From CAZXDS01 sp964639525 (GTDB taxonomy: Bacteria > Bacteroidota > Ignavibacteria > Ignavibacteriales > Melioribacteraceae), in assembly GCA_964639525.1 (NCBI GenBank), contig CAZXDS010000020.1, forward strand, positions 1 through 27,770: 27,770 bases of DNA. The letters run 5' to 3'. Positions 1-7,840 of the stretch are shown one piece after another (position 1 is the stretch's first letter; each line of letters begins with the position of its first letter). Position numbers and translations under genes: made by a program. The notes beneath the pieces were generated by a model. That model saw nothing but the letters and a program-made list of their open reading frames with translations. It was not told the origin of the DNA and made no database searches.

Positions 1-1
1 T

Positions 2-910
2 TCGAAGGATGTGCAAAATTATTCCATTTTAGTTAGAGAAATAAATGAAAAGACTAATGACTTGAAAGATGTCCTTATCTACGATAATTCAAATCCTTCT
101 GTCTTAGAAACCATTACTGCCGAGAAAGGAAAAATTTATTTTTCTAAAGATCACCAAAAATTAATCATGGATTTACAAAACGGCGAAATCCATGAATCAT
201 CAGTTAGAAATACTAATAATTATAGAAGGTTGGTTTTTAAAAGACATCAAATTGCAATGAACGCAGAACAATTCTCATACAGGCAAACATCATTTGGAAA
301 TAAACGAGGTGAACGTGAACTTGGGGCACAGGATATGCTGGCAATTGTTGATAGCCTTAGTACCATGAAGCAAAACTATCTTAATAGTTTAAATAAAAAA
401 TTAAAAGAACGATTTTTAGTACAGCCGACAATAGTTAGTTCTACAAATGGTGAGCGGAATAAGAACTTTAAATTATTGTTACTTCGAGTTAGAGAACGTG
501 CTAAGAGAGCTGAATCGTCTCTAAAAGCGAGTACACAAGCACTTGAAAACAATTTACGGACTCAAAATAAATATTGGGTCGAAATCCATAAAAAATATTC
601 ACTTCCGGTAGCCTGTATCATTTTCGTGCTAATCGGGGCACCATTGGGCACAATGATGCGAAAAGGTGGCTTTGGGGTAGCTGCCGGATTTAGTTTAATA
701 TTTTTTCTAATCTATTGGTTCTTTTTAATCGGCGGTGAAAAACTTTCAGACCGTGGATTGCTTTCTCCTTTCTGGGGTATGTGGAGCGCGAATATTGGGC
801 TTGGGATTTTTGGAATTTTCCTGGTTATAAAAGCGGCTAGGGAACGTGTTACTATTAAGTTTGATTTTTTAATGAAACTAATTCCAAAGCAATTTAAGCA
901 AACTCCGTAA
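2..910 (+). CDS. LptF/LptG-family LPS export permease, 5'-truncated by the window edge
   Basis: C-terminal part of a YjgP/YjgQ (LptF/LptG) permease, an inner-membrane subunit of the LptB2FG transporter that extracts lipopolysaccharide from the inner membrane and passes it to the periplasmic bridge. The reading frame is open to the first base; the GTG at 11 is not a real start, because the N-terminal membrane helices found in this family are missing. What remains is most of the periplasmic beta-jellyroll-like domain (about the first 190 residues), then three hydrophobic segments in the last 100 residues, with the family-typical stretch IGAPLGTMMRKGG between the first two. The next gene, of the same family, starts 4 bases after the stop, so the pair is an operon. 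Which copy is LptF and which LptG cannot be decided without the N-terminus. Confidence 0.9.
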   Translation, partial: SKDVQNYSILVREINEKTNDLKDVLIYDNSNPSVLETITAEKGKIYFSKDHQKLIMDLQNGEIHESSVRNTNNYRRLVFKRHQIAMNAEQFSYRQTSFGNKRGERELGAQDMLAIVDSLSTMKQNYLNSLNKKLKERFLVQPTIVSSTNGERNKNFKLLLLRVRERAKRAESSLKASTQALENNLRTQNKYWVEIHKKYSLPVACIIFVLIGAPLGTMMRKGGFGVAAGFSLIFFLIYWFFLIGGEKLSDRGLLSPFWGMWSANIGLGIFGIFLVIKAARERVTIKFDFLMKLIPKQFKQTP

Positions 911-914
911 AAGT

Positions 915-1997
915 ATGAAGAAAATTGACAAATACATTTCCAAGCAGTTTTTACAGACAATATTCTTTGCTCTATTGGTCTTTATGTTGGTTTTTATAAT
1001 CATAGACATGTTTGAAAAATTGGATGATTTCATTGATAAGGGTGTTCAATCTTATATTATTCTTAAATATTACGTCGTATTTTTACCTGAAATAATTCGA
1101 CTAATTTTACCGGTTTCCATTCTACTTGCCGGATTGTTTACTGTTGGCAAAATGGCTAACCAAAATGAGCTGACGGCTATTAAAGCAAGTGGTGTAAGTG
1201 TTTACCGTTTTATGATACCTTTTGTAGTAATTACATTTATCATTAGTTTATTTGCAGTATATTTTGGCGGATATGTTGTTCCTGCTGCGAATAAAGAACG
1301 TGTTTATATTGAACAAAATTTTATGCAAAAAGGATTAGTTTCGGCGGGTAGCAATATTATTTTTCAAGACACAAAAAATCGTATTGTTACTCTTTCTTAT
1401 TTTGATATCCGAAACAATCAAGCCAATCGAGTTTGTATCCAACAATTTGATTCTACCGATGTAAATAAAATGGTCAGTCGCATTGACGCACAAAAAATGA
1501 AGTACGATACTTCTACTGCCGGCTGGATAATTATGAAAGGAGTAAAACGAATTTTTAAAGATGACCGTGAATATGAAGTAAGCTTTGACACACTAAAATC
1601 CGTTGCCCTTCATTTTAAGCCCGAGGAAGTAATAAAAAAACAGCGAAAACCCGAGGAAATGAAATTGTCGGAATTAAAAGAATATGCAATTGATCAATTA
1701 CGAACCGGTAATAATCCTAATCGTATTGAAATTGAGTACTACTCTCGTTATGCTTTTGCATTTTCAGGGCTTGTAATTATCCTTTTCGGACTTCCTTTAT
1801 CTTTTAATAAACGGCGTGGCGGACTGGCGGTACAATTCGGAATTAATTTGCTTATCACTTTTGTATATCTTCTTTTTATGAAAATCAGCCAATCCTTTGG
1901 TAAAAATGGTGTTTTTGACCCGATACTAACAGCTTGGCTCGCAAACATAATTTTCTTTGCTGCTGCGCTAATAAATTTATATCGCGTGAGAAAATAA
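915..1997 (+). CDS. lptG: LptF/LptG-family LPS export permease (complete)
   Basis: Complete 360-residue YjgP/YjgQ permease, the usual length for LptG. The N-terminus has a cytoplasmic coupling helix (MKKIDKYISKQF) and a first membrane helix at about 13-32, followed by helices near 52-78 and 99-125. A periplasmic domain covers about 130-270, and three C-terminal helices follow, the first ending in FGLPLSFNKRRGG, the counterpart of the IGAPLG motif in the preceding gene. With its partner it should form the membrane half of the LptB2FG LPS extractor. It starts 4 bases after the upstream stop, which suggests translational coupling. The assignment as LptG rather than LptF rests on its second position and its length, so the symbol is a likely rather than certain choice. 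A repeat-rich non-coding gap follows. Confidence 0.9.
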   Translation: MKKIDKYISKQFLQTIFFALLVFMLVFIIIDMFEKLDDFIDKGVQSYIILKYYVVFLPEIIRLILPVSILLAGLFTVGKMANQNELTAIKASGVSVYRFMIPFVVITFIISLFAVYFGGYVVPAANKERVYIEQNFMQKGLVSAGSNIIFQDTKNRIVTLSYFDIRNNQANRVCIQQFDSTDVNKMVSRIDAQKMKYDTSTAGWIIMKGVKRIFKDDREYEVSFDTLKSVALHFKPEEVIKKQRKPEEMKLSELKEYAIDQLRTGNNPNRIEIEYYSRYAFAFSGLVIILFGLPLSFNKRRGGLAVQFGINLLITFVYLLFMKISQSFGKNGVFDPILTAWLANIIFFAAALINLYRVRK

Positions 1998-2117
1998 ATA
2001 AGGAATTAAGTAAATCCTATAGTATTAGCATATAAATTCGTGTTTTAAATGTAAAGATATTTCTATTTGATTTTTTTGTCTAATACCTGCAGCTTTGCCT
2101 CCATATTATATTTTATG

Positions 2118-2162
2118 AAACTTTGTTTACACACTTTACAGTACAGGTTACTAACAAAGTTT
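2118..2162. repeat. 10-bp hairpin between convergent genes
   Basis: Arm AAACTTTGTT at 2118-2127 is the exact reverse complement of AACAAAGTTT at 2153-2162, with a 25-base loop. On the plus strand the right arm runs into a short T-run (to 2164), so it could weakly terminate the LPS permease transcript; the long loop makes this uncertain. Confidence 0.45.
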
Positions 2163-2168
2163 TTAAGT

Positions 2169-2266
2169 CAAATTGAATGTCGAACAAGGATTAACGATTT
2201 TTGATTTAAGAATTTTTATTACTTCGGAAATCGTTAATCGATGTTCCTTGTTCTTAAATCAATTTG
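2169..2266. repeat. Composite imperfect inverted repeat with two alternative pairings
   Basis: Outer arms: CAAATTGA (2169-2176) pairs with TCAATTTG (2259-2266), GAACAAGG (2182-2189) with CCTTGTTC (2246-2253), and GATTAACGATTT (2189-2200) with AAATCGTTAATC (2228-2239), leaving GATGTT (2240-2245) as a bulge. In competition, TTGATTTAAGAA (2201-2212) is an exact reverse complement of TTCTTAAATCAA (2251-2262). The order of the modules differs in the two arms, so two mutually exclusive stems can form. It resembles a dispersed intergenic repeat or a decayed mobile element, which is inference; no second copy is present in the window. Confidence 0.6.
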
Positions 2267-2313
2267 TTTGCAACTTGTTGCGCTATGAACAATACGAAAA
2301 ACTGAACTATCAA

Positions 2314-4578
2314 CTATTTTGTTTTTAATTCAAATACACCATCCCAATTTTTATCCGGCGGCGTTTCCATATAGAACTGACACCGCTCAAGATAAGTCCA
2401 CGAAGGTTTGTCGTCAGGGTTTTTCTGAATTGATTTATCAAAATATTGATAAGCTTCATTAAATTTTTTAACTTTATATTCTTCCAATCCTAATAGATAA
2501 AGTTTTAATCTTCCAATTTTTTCTACTGCTTCTGTATCATCCTTAAAACCGAGTAATTCAAAAATTTTTGTCGGTTTGGATTTCCCTTTAACTCTTACCG
2601 TATCAAGTAACCTAACGATAAATTTATCTTTGATTAAATTGTAAGTTTTTTCACTTACAATAACTCTTGTACCATACTGCTTGCTGGCACCTTCCAAGCG
2701 AGATGCAAGATTAACATTATCTCCCATTACCGTATAATCAAATCTTTTGTGACTGCCCATGTTTCCCACAACCACTTCTCCTGTATGAATTCCAATACGA
2801 ATATCAATCTGGTCATTAGGATTGGATGAATATTGTTCACGCAAAATGTTAAGGGCTTTCCTCATCTCCATTGCGGTTGAGCATGCTTTTATTGCATGGT
2901 CTGCAAGTGGAATTGGAGCTCCCCAGAATGCCATAATTGCATCGCCGATATATTTATCCAATGTACCGTTATTCTTCAGCACAATCTCTGTCATTGCGTT
3001 GAGATATTCATTCATGAATTTTACTAATTCTTCCGGTGATTTTTTTTCAGAAAAAGATGTAAATCCAATTATATCGCTAAAAAGTATTGTAAGGCTCTTC
3101 TTTTCCCCACCCAACTTTAGTCTGTCAGGATTCTCAATAAGCTGGTTAACAAGAGCACTGCTGACATATTGAGAAAACATTCCTTTTATTACAACATTCT
3201 TTTTCCTTTCATTAAGAAAATTATATGCTGTACTGCCCAAATATCCTAATGCTATTGCAACAGAAGGACTAACAATTTCCGCCACCAAATTATTATTAGT
3301 AAATAAATAAAGATTAAATAAATAAACCAAATAAATTCCGGTTGCAACAATTATAACATTAAGTATTTCAAATAAATAATTGAATTTACTTTTGATCTGG
3401 CGTAAAAAGGAAGAAATAAAAAATATGAAAAGTGAAAGCAATACCACAGAAGTAACAGCATAAAATTTAGATTCTTTGTAAAGGAAATCGTTGCCAATTA
3501 CATTTTGTATTGCATTGGCATGAAAATATACTCCGTAAATTTGGTTACTTCCCTTGTGTCCTCCTTGTGATACGGAAACAGGAATTAAATCCTGATCTTC
3601 CGGCATTGTTGAACCGATTAGAACAATTTTATCTTTAAATATCCCTGAATATAAAAGTCCAAAATCAGGATCATCCCACGTATTAATGTCTTCACCAACA
3701 TCCAATTCATCAGTTGTTTTGAAAGACTTATCGTTTAGAACATCAATCAATGAAACTCGCTTGAATTTAGATTGAAGATTGCTACCGTAATAATTAATAA
3801 GATAGGAAAAATTATCAAACTTTGGAATTATTTTGCTGCCGAAAATAAAATTTCCGCCCTTTGATTTTGCCGAGTAATCGTTAGGTAATCCGTAATACTT
3901 ATTTAATATTGCAAACCCAAAAGATGGAACTCTTTTTTTTGTAACCAATGATTTTGCATAGGGATAATATCTACGTGCAACTCCATCATCATCGTACGAA
4001 ACTTGAACTAAACCAACAGAACTATCCGCACCAAAGAAAATATTATAATAATTCTCTTTAGCCTTTTGCTTAACTACAAGTGGCATCTTTTTAGTCGAAG
4101 TTATTTTTACATTTACTAATCTATCAAGAACGTTTTCCTGCTCAACATCTAATTTTCCGGCAACAACAACATTTTTATATTTTCTAATTACACTTTTTAA
4201 TAACTCATCATTTTTAATAGAAAACCCGTCAGGATCTGACATTACAATATCAATACCGACTGCTTTTGCACCGGCAGCATTTAAGTTTTTTATCACATGT
4301 GCAAAAATACTACGGGGCCAAGGCCACCGATTATATGGGGAAGGAATTTGATCATAGCAATCTTGATTAATATCAACAATTACAATTTGGGAAGAATCAT
4401 GCAATATAACATTACTACGCTCATCAAAACGTTCATCTAAAAATTTTAATTCTAAATCATTTAAAGGTTTAATAGTAAACAAATAATTCTGCGTTAAAAA
4501 TACAGAAATAATTGCTGTGAAAATTCCGGCAAGAATTAATCCGGTATTCTTCTTGATTCTTTTTTTTAACCTAAACAT
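2314..4578 (-). CDS. CHASE2-domain class III adenylate cyclase with C-terminal TPR-like tail
   Basis: A 754-residue membrane protein predicted to make cAMP in response to an extracytoplasmic cue. A first membrane helix (13-30) leads into a periplasmic CHASE2 domain (about 40-365), then three closely spaced helices (about 373-391, 405-423, 431-452), then a class III cyclase domain (492-676). The two metal-binding aspartates (D502 in FSDIIGFT, D546 in GDAIMAF), the adenine-selecting pair (K542, D614) and the transition-state N623 and R627 are all present, which favours ATP over GTP and an active enzyme. Residues 690-735 resemble a TPR unit. The gene starts 7 bases after the stop of the outer-membrane barrel gene with no clear Shine-Dalgarno sequence, so translation is probably coupled to it. 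Alternative: a guanylate cyclase, disfavoured by the Lys/Asp pair. Confidence 0.93.
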   Translation of the reverse strand: MFRLKKRIKKNTGLILAGIFTAIISVFLTQNYLFTIKPLNDLELKFLDERFDERSNVILHDSSQIVIVDINQDCYDQIPSPYNRWPWPRSIFAHVIKNLNAAGAKAVGIDIVMSDPDGFSIKNDELLKSVIRKYKNVVVAGKLDVEQENVLDRLVNVKITSTKKMPLVVKQKAKENYYNIFFGADSSVGLVQVSYDDDGVARRYYPYAKSLVTKKRVPSFGFAILNKYYGLPNDYSAKSKGGNFIFGSKIIPKFDNFSYLINYYGSNLQSKFKRVSLIDVLNDKSFKTTDELDVGEDINTWDDPDFGLLYSGIFKDKIVLIGSTMPEDQDLIPVSVSQGGHKGSNQIYGVYFHANAIQNVIGNDFLYKESKFYAVTSVVLLSLFIFFISSFLRQIKSKFNYLFEILNVIIVATGIYLVYLFNLYLFTNNNLVAEIVSPSVAIALGYLGSTAYNFLNERKKNVVIKGMFSQYVSSALVNQLIENPDRLKLGGEKKSLTILFSDIIGFTSFSEKKSPEELVKFMNEYLNAMTEIVLKNNGTLDKYIGDAIMAFWGAPIPLADHAIKACSTAMEMRKALNILREQYSSNPNDQIDIRIGIHTGEVVVGNMGSHKRFDYTVMGDNVNLASRLEGASKQYGTRVIVSEKTYNLIKDKFIVRLLDTVRVKGKSKPTKIFELLGFKDDTEAVEKIGRLKLYLLGLEEYKVKKFNEAYQYFDKSIQKNPDDKPSWTYLERCQFYMETPPDKNWDGVFELKTK

Positions 4579-4585
4579 AGGTCAT

Positions 4586-6976
4586 TTATATTGTAACTTG
4601 TGCTGTTAACCCAAATATCGAATTGTAGCTTTGATTCTTAAGTTTATAATATCTTGCTTGAAACCCCAGCCTTAAATTTTCTAATAATTTATAATTGCCG
4701 TGTACATCAAAAGCTAACCTTTCAAGATCTCCAAAACTTGGTCCAAACGTAGCAGAAAAATTCAACTTATTATCAAAATAGTTAAACTTTCCACCGGCAT
4801 TAAAAGTTGTATAACTATAAGATTTTCCACTAATCTCGCTGGATGAATATACGGCACTAAAAATACTGGAGAAATGGTCGCTCCAAGTACTCTTAAAATT
4901 AAGTATCCCTGATCTTATATCCGCATCAGAATTAGAAATGCTCCTATCATCACGGATTGATGAAGTATAGCTCAGTCTTGTGCTGTGTTTAATGCCTGCT
5001 GTAAAACCATATGAAACCGAAGCTGATATATTATTAGTAATATTATTAATTTCTAAACTATCAATTGAAGTACCATTATTATTATCGTAGTGCGAAAATC
5101 CAATAGTAATGTTAGGCAATCCGTTTCTTGGGTAAACTGAAACCGATGAATTTATTGTTTGGAAAACCGTAGTAGTAGGCTTAGTATTTTGAAGATTATC
5201 TTCTAAGTTTTCATACCCCACTGAAACAAATAATTTATTATCTAACAGATTAATTCTGTCCATAATATTAATACCTTTAATATCGGTTCTAAGATAAGAT
5301 TGACCAAAAGACCGATAATCATTACCTCTATAAATGTATGAAGCCTTAAGATTATTTTGAAAATAATTAAATCTAACTGCGGATTCCCATGCCAATGAAG
5401 AAAATTTCTCAGGGTTTAATGGACCAACAAATTGATTAAATGTAAGAAACGGTGAAATATATGATTTTAATTTTTTTGCATCATCAACTGAAATACTGCT
5501 AAAACTTCCGTGCCCAAATAAACTATCTATTTGAGCATCGCTAAGCTCCCCCGTTGAAATATCAGTGTTAAACACACTTACTGCAGCCTGCCCTGAAATT
5601 TGAATTCTTCTCCGGTCGAATTTCAGATTAAGATTAGTCCCAAACACAGCATTTTCTTCGGGTTTGCCACCAAATGCAATTGAAGAATAATCATCTTTTG
5701 AATGAAGATAAGTAAGACCAAATTTATAATGTGAGCCTTCGGTATAGGTATTAGCAGCAAATAAATCACGATTGAACGTCCCAAAATTGACTCGCCCAAA
5801 GGGTGCGCCGTATTTTGCGGGATCTATTCTTATAACATTTGATTGTAATGGATCTTGAGTCAATGTTTCAACAAGCTGTCCTTCAACGGATCTGTTAATT
5901 TGTCCATATGAAGTTTGAAGATTGAAAAACCCTAATCTTATTTCTCCGGTAACACCACGAACTCTTTTCCCCTCCAAAATTAAATTAGGATAAGTCGGGA
6001 AATTGTCTCCAACCATTAAATTTAACCAAGAATTTGACAGTTGTGCGGAAAATCTATCTTGAGGTTGTAATCCCGATTTTTCTTCCGAAGTAACATAAGC
6101 TCGCGCCTTGAATTTCCAATCTTGATAATCACCTTTAAATTTTAGCGATACATTATTATACCAAGTATCATTTTGGTTAAACCTTTCTGTCCTCGATTCT
6201 GCTTCAATATCAAACCCGTAATTAAATCTATTTCCGTATATTGATGAGCTTTCATCAACAATTACTCCGAACTGTTCTGCAATAGAATGATATAATGTTC
6301 CGTCATTCTTGTAAACTTTAATTTTTAATATATGACTTCCATCCTTAATTGGAACTTCCAAATTATCAGGTCTCAAAATTAATAAATCATCGGCAAACAA
6401 AACTAAGGAAGTAACATCAGTACCATCAATATAAATTTTTGTGGCTGCCTTGTTCACTGAAATGGGAAGACGTAACAATGAAACTGTAACTAACAAATCA
6501 CTTAGGTTAGTTATTTCACCCTTTTGCGGACTAAGAACTATAATTTGTTTATCTTTTTCAGAAGCCGGTTTAATATCAATTTTTAGCGGGGATGCCAAAT
6601 TTGGAGCTCCGAGCGGATATGATTCAATTTTACCGTTATTTAGAAAAATTCTTATGAAATATTCAACATAAGGAGGTTGAATATCTTTATCCGGAATAGA
6701 AACAGTAGCATTTCCGCCAACAAAGTTCATTTCCTGAACTGAATACTCGCTTTGCCCAAACAACCGATAGACAAAATCTATTTTATTAATCGCAGAAGGC
6801 TGCAAAACTACCGCATTAACAACAAGAGGTTCCCCTTCCTTAGCGTTTGATATTTCTAAATCGGAAATATAATTACTAACTTGCGAATAAATTTTCACAT
6901 TAAATAAAGCAATAAAAAAAATAAGTGCTACTATAAAATAAGATTTTAGATTAGGTAAGGTTTTTTTTCCATTCAT
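4586..6976 (-). CDS. Secreted outer-membrane beta-barrel protein with Ig-like N-terminal region, unknown function
   Basis: A 796-residue exported protein whose family I do not recognise. A signal peptide ends near residue 31 (KIYS before QVS). Residues about 35-135 and 145-245 read as two beta-rich, Ig-like segments: alternating strands, PPYVEYFIRI in the first, and an IYIDGTDVTS stretch typical of 'define the axis' Ig-like domains in the second. From about 250 to the end there are many amphipathic strands rich in Y, N, S and F, separated by short polar turns and ending in a strand (GLTAQVTI), as in an outer-membrane barrel. No TonB box or plug domain was seen. The gene lies directly upstream of the CHASE2 cyclase gene (7-base gap), so it may be an outer-membrane sensor or partner of the cyclase; that is inference. 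Confidence 0.8.
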   Translation of the reverse strand: MNGKKTLPNLKSYFIVALIFFIALFNVKIYSQVSNYISDLEISNAKEGEPLVVNAVVLQPSAINKIDFVYRLFGQSEYSVQEMNFVGGNATVSIPDKDIQPPYVEYFIRIFLNNGKIESYPLGAPNLASPLKIDIKPASEKDKQIIVLSPQKGEITNLSDLLVTVSLLRLPISVNKAATKIYIDGTDVTSLVLFADDLLILRPDNLEVPIKDGSHILKIKVYKNDGTLYHSIAEQFGVIVDESSSIYGNRFNYGFDIEAESRTERFNQNDTWYNNVSLKFKGDYQDWKFKARAYVTSEEKSGLQPQDRFSAQLSNSWLNLMVGDNFPTYPNLILEGKRVRGVTGEIRLGFFNLQTSYGQINRSVEGQLVETLTQDPLQSNVIRIDPAKYGAPFGRVNFGTFNRDLFAANTYTEGSHYKFGLTYLHSKDDYSSIAFGGKPEENAVFGTNLNLKFDRRRIQISGQAAVSVFNTDISTGELSDAQIDSLFGHGSFSSISVDDAKKLKSYISPFLTFNQFVGPLNPEKFSSLAWESAVRFNYFQNNLKASYIYRGNDYRSFGQSYLRTDIKGINIMDRINLLDNKLFVSVGYENLEDNLQNTKPTTTVFQTINSSVSVYPRNGLPNITIGFSHYDNNNGTSIDSLEINNITNNISASVSYGFTAGIKHSTRLSYTSSIRDDRSISNSDADIRSGILNFKSTWSDHFSSIFSAVYSSSEISGKSYSYTTFNAGGKFNYFDNKLNFSATFGPSFGDLERLAFDVHGNYKLLENLRLGFQARYYKLKNQSYNSIFGLTAQVTI

Positions 6977-6997
6977 TGTCTCGCCCCAATTAATGTT

Positions 6998-7026
6998 AAA
7001 ATATATTTATTTAAAAATATGCAAAA
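6998..7026 (-). promoter_or_regulatory. Possible Bacteroidota-type promoter for the barrel-cyclase pair
   Basis: On the minus strand TTTTG (7022-7026) is followed after 16 bases by TATATTTT (6998-7005), one base off the Bacteroidota -7 consensus TAnnTTTG; the spacing is a little short. It lies between the FecR terminator and the barrel start, where a promoter would be expected. AT-richness makes chance matches likely. Confidence 0.25.
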
Positions 7027-7035
7027 TATTCACAT

Positions 7036-7077
7036 TAAAAAATTATAGCCCAACGACAAAATGCAATTGGGCTATAA
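7036..7077 (-). terminator. Intrinsic terminator after the FecR-domain gene
   Basis: On the minus strand an exact 11-bp stem, TTATAGCCCAA (7077-7067) with TTGGGCTATAA (7053-7043), encloses a 13-base loop and runs directly into six T residues. It begins 13 bases past the FecR stop codon. It separates the FecR/secreted-protein unit from the barrel/cyclase unit. Confidence 0.85.
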
Positions 7078-7089
7078 AGTTAGAAATAT

Positions 7090-7773
7090 TTATTTTTGCT
7101 TTTCAAGAATTTCAATCTCGTAATCACCGCTTTCGGTTTCAATCTTATACTTAACAGTTTTTACGCTCTTTACTTTTTTCAAAAGGTTTAAACTTTGTTT
7201 TTTAGTTTTTTCAATCTTAACAGTACCGTCAGCAAGAATTAAGGCTGAGTTACCGGCACCAACTGAACCGGATTGCTTCGTTCCTTTTCTCCCTTTCACT
7301 TCAATTAACCCTTCTTCCACAACAAGCAGTGTTTCATCCATATTAACTTTGAAAAATCCTCCGGTACCTCTTATGGAAGCTAATCCGGTTGGCGTTGTAA
7401 AATTAAATTCTTCATCCTCTTTCTGCTTTTTTACTTTGAAACCAACAATACCTGATTCAATATGTGTTTCCTTATCCTCTTTTACACCATCAACGTTGCC
7501 GTAAACATGAACTATAGATTCAGCCCTGATAAGTAAAACCGAACCATCAAGAAATGAGACAACAGCAAGTGAACGCGTTCCTGTTTTAATCCCATCACCA
7601 CTTTTGAGTGGAATTCCCTTTTTTGCTTCTGCCCACTCCGAGTTATCCGAACTGTTGAAACTCACATTTTTTACAACTTTTTTCAAAACAGCAATTGTTT
7701 TTGCTTTATCTTTGGCATATAGACTGGAGAAAAGAAATCCAACAATACAAAAAAATATGATACTCTTTCTCAT
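7090..7773 (-). CDS. Secreted FecR-domain protein
   Basis: A 227-residue protein with a signal peptide (hydrophobic 4-17, cleavage after SLYA at 20) and a FecR domain at about 50-160. Family marks are the LKSGDGIKTG entry, SFLDGSVL, and the ending TPTGLASIRGTGGFF. A lysine-rich tail follows (185-227). I chose ATG at 7773 rather than the upstream TTG at 7785, because GGGA sits 7 bases before it and it begins the signal peptide directly. Classic FecR proteins are membrane-anchored anti-sigma regulators; this one has no cytoplasmic anti-sigma region or internal membrane helix and is probably free in the periplasm. FecR-domain proteins often occur next to CHASE2 cyclase genes, and such a gene lies two genes downstream here. 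Its binding partner is unknown. A strong terminator follows. Confidence 0.88.
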   Translation of the reverse strand: MRKSIIFFCIVGFLFSSLYAKDKAKTIAVLKKVVKNVSFNSSDNSEWAEAKKGIPLKSGDGIKTGTRSLAVVSFLDGSVLLIRAESIVHVYGNVDGVKEDKETHIESGIVGFKVKKQKEDEEFNFTTPTGLASIRGTGGFFKVNMDETLLVVEEGLIEVKGRKGTKQSGSVGAGNSALILADGTVKIEKTKKQSLNLLKKVKSVKTVKYKIETESGDYEIEILEKQK

Positions 7774-7840
7774 AACAAATCCCAATTTTTATTAAAAATA
7801 CATGTACGATAATACTTTAAATATTTATTATTTAATATTA

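Larger units (their letters stand above)
1998..2313. other. Non-coding gap between convergent genes, rich in inverted repeats
   Basis: This 316-base gap separates the 3' ends of the LPS permease gene (plus strand) and the adenylate cyclase gene (minus strand). I see no convincing gene, tRNA or other RNA in it. Its right two thirds hold a 10-bp hairpin (2118-2162) and a larger, composite inverted repeat (2169-2266), listed separately. Because both flanking genes end here, the hairpins may serve as transcription ends for either strand, although neither has a classic long U-tract directly after the stem. Confidence 0.6.

Noticed and set aside
712..960. Minus-strand reading frame opposite the end of the first LPS permease gene
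   Set aside because: It lies antisense to conserved membrane-helix coding sequence, crosses the boundary to the next gene and shows no family signature.
1998..2313. tRNA or riboswitch in the permease-cyclase gap
   Set aside because: No cloverleaf, T-loop GGTTCGAATCC-type box or riboswitch core was found; the region holds only inverted repeats.
2314..4578. Guanylate cyclase activity for the CHASE2 protein
   Set aside because: The base-selecting residues are Lys542 and Asp614, the ATP-type pair; guanylate cyclases usually have Glu and Cys/Ser there.
7090..7773. FecR protein as an anti-sigma factor of an ECF sigma system
   Set aside because: It has a signal peptide at the N-terminus, no cytoplasmic anti-sigma region, and no ECF sigma factor gene or TonB-dependent receptor lies beside it.
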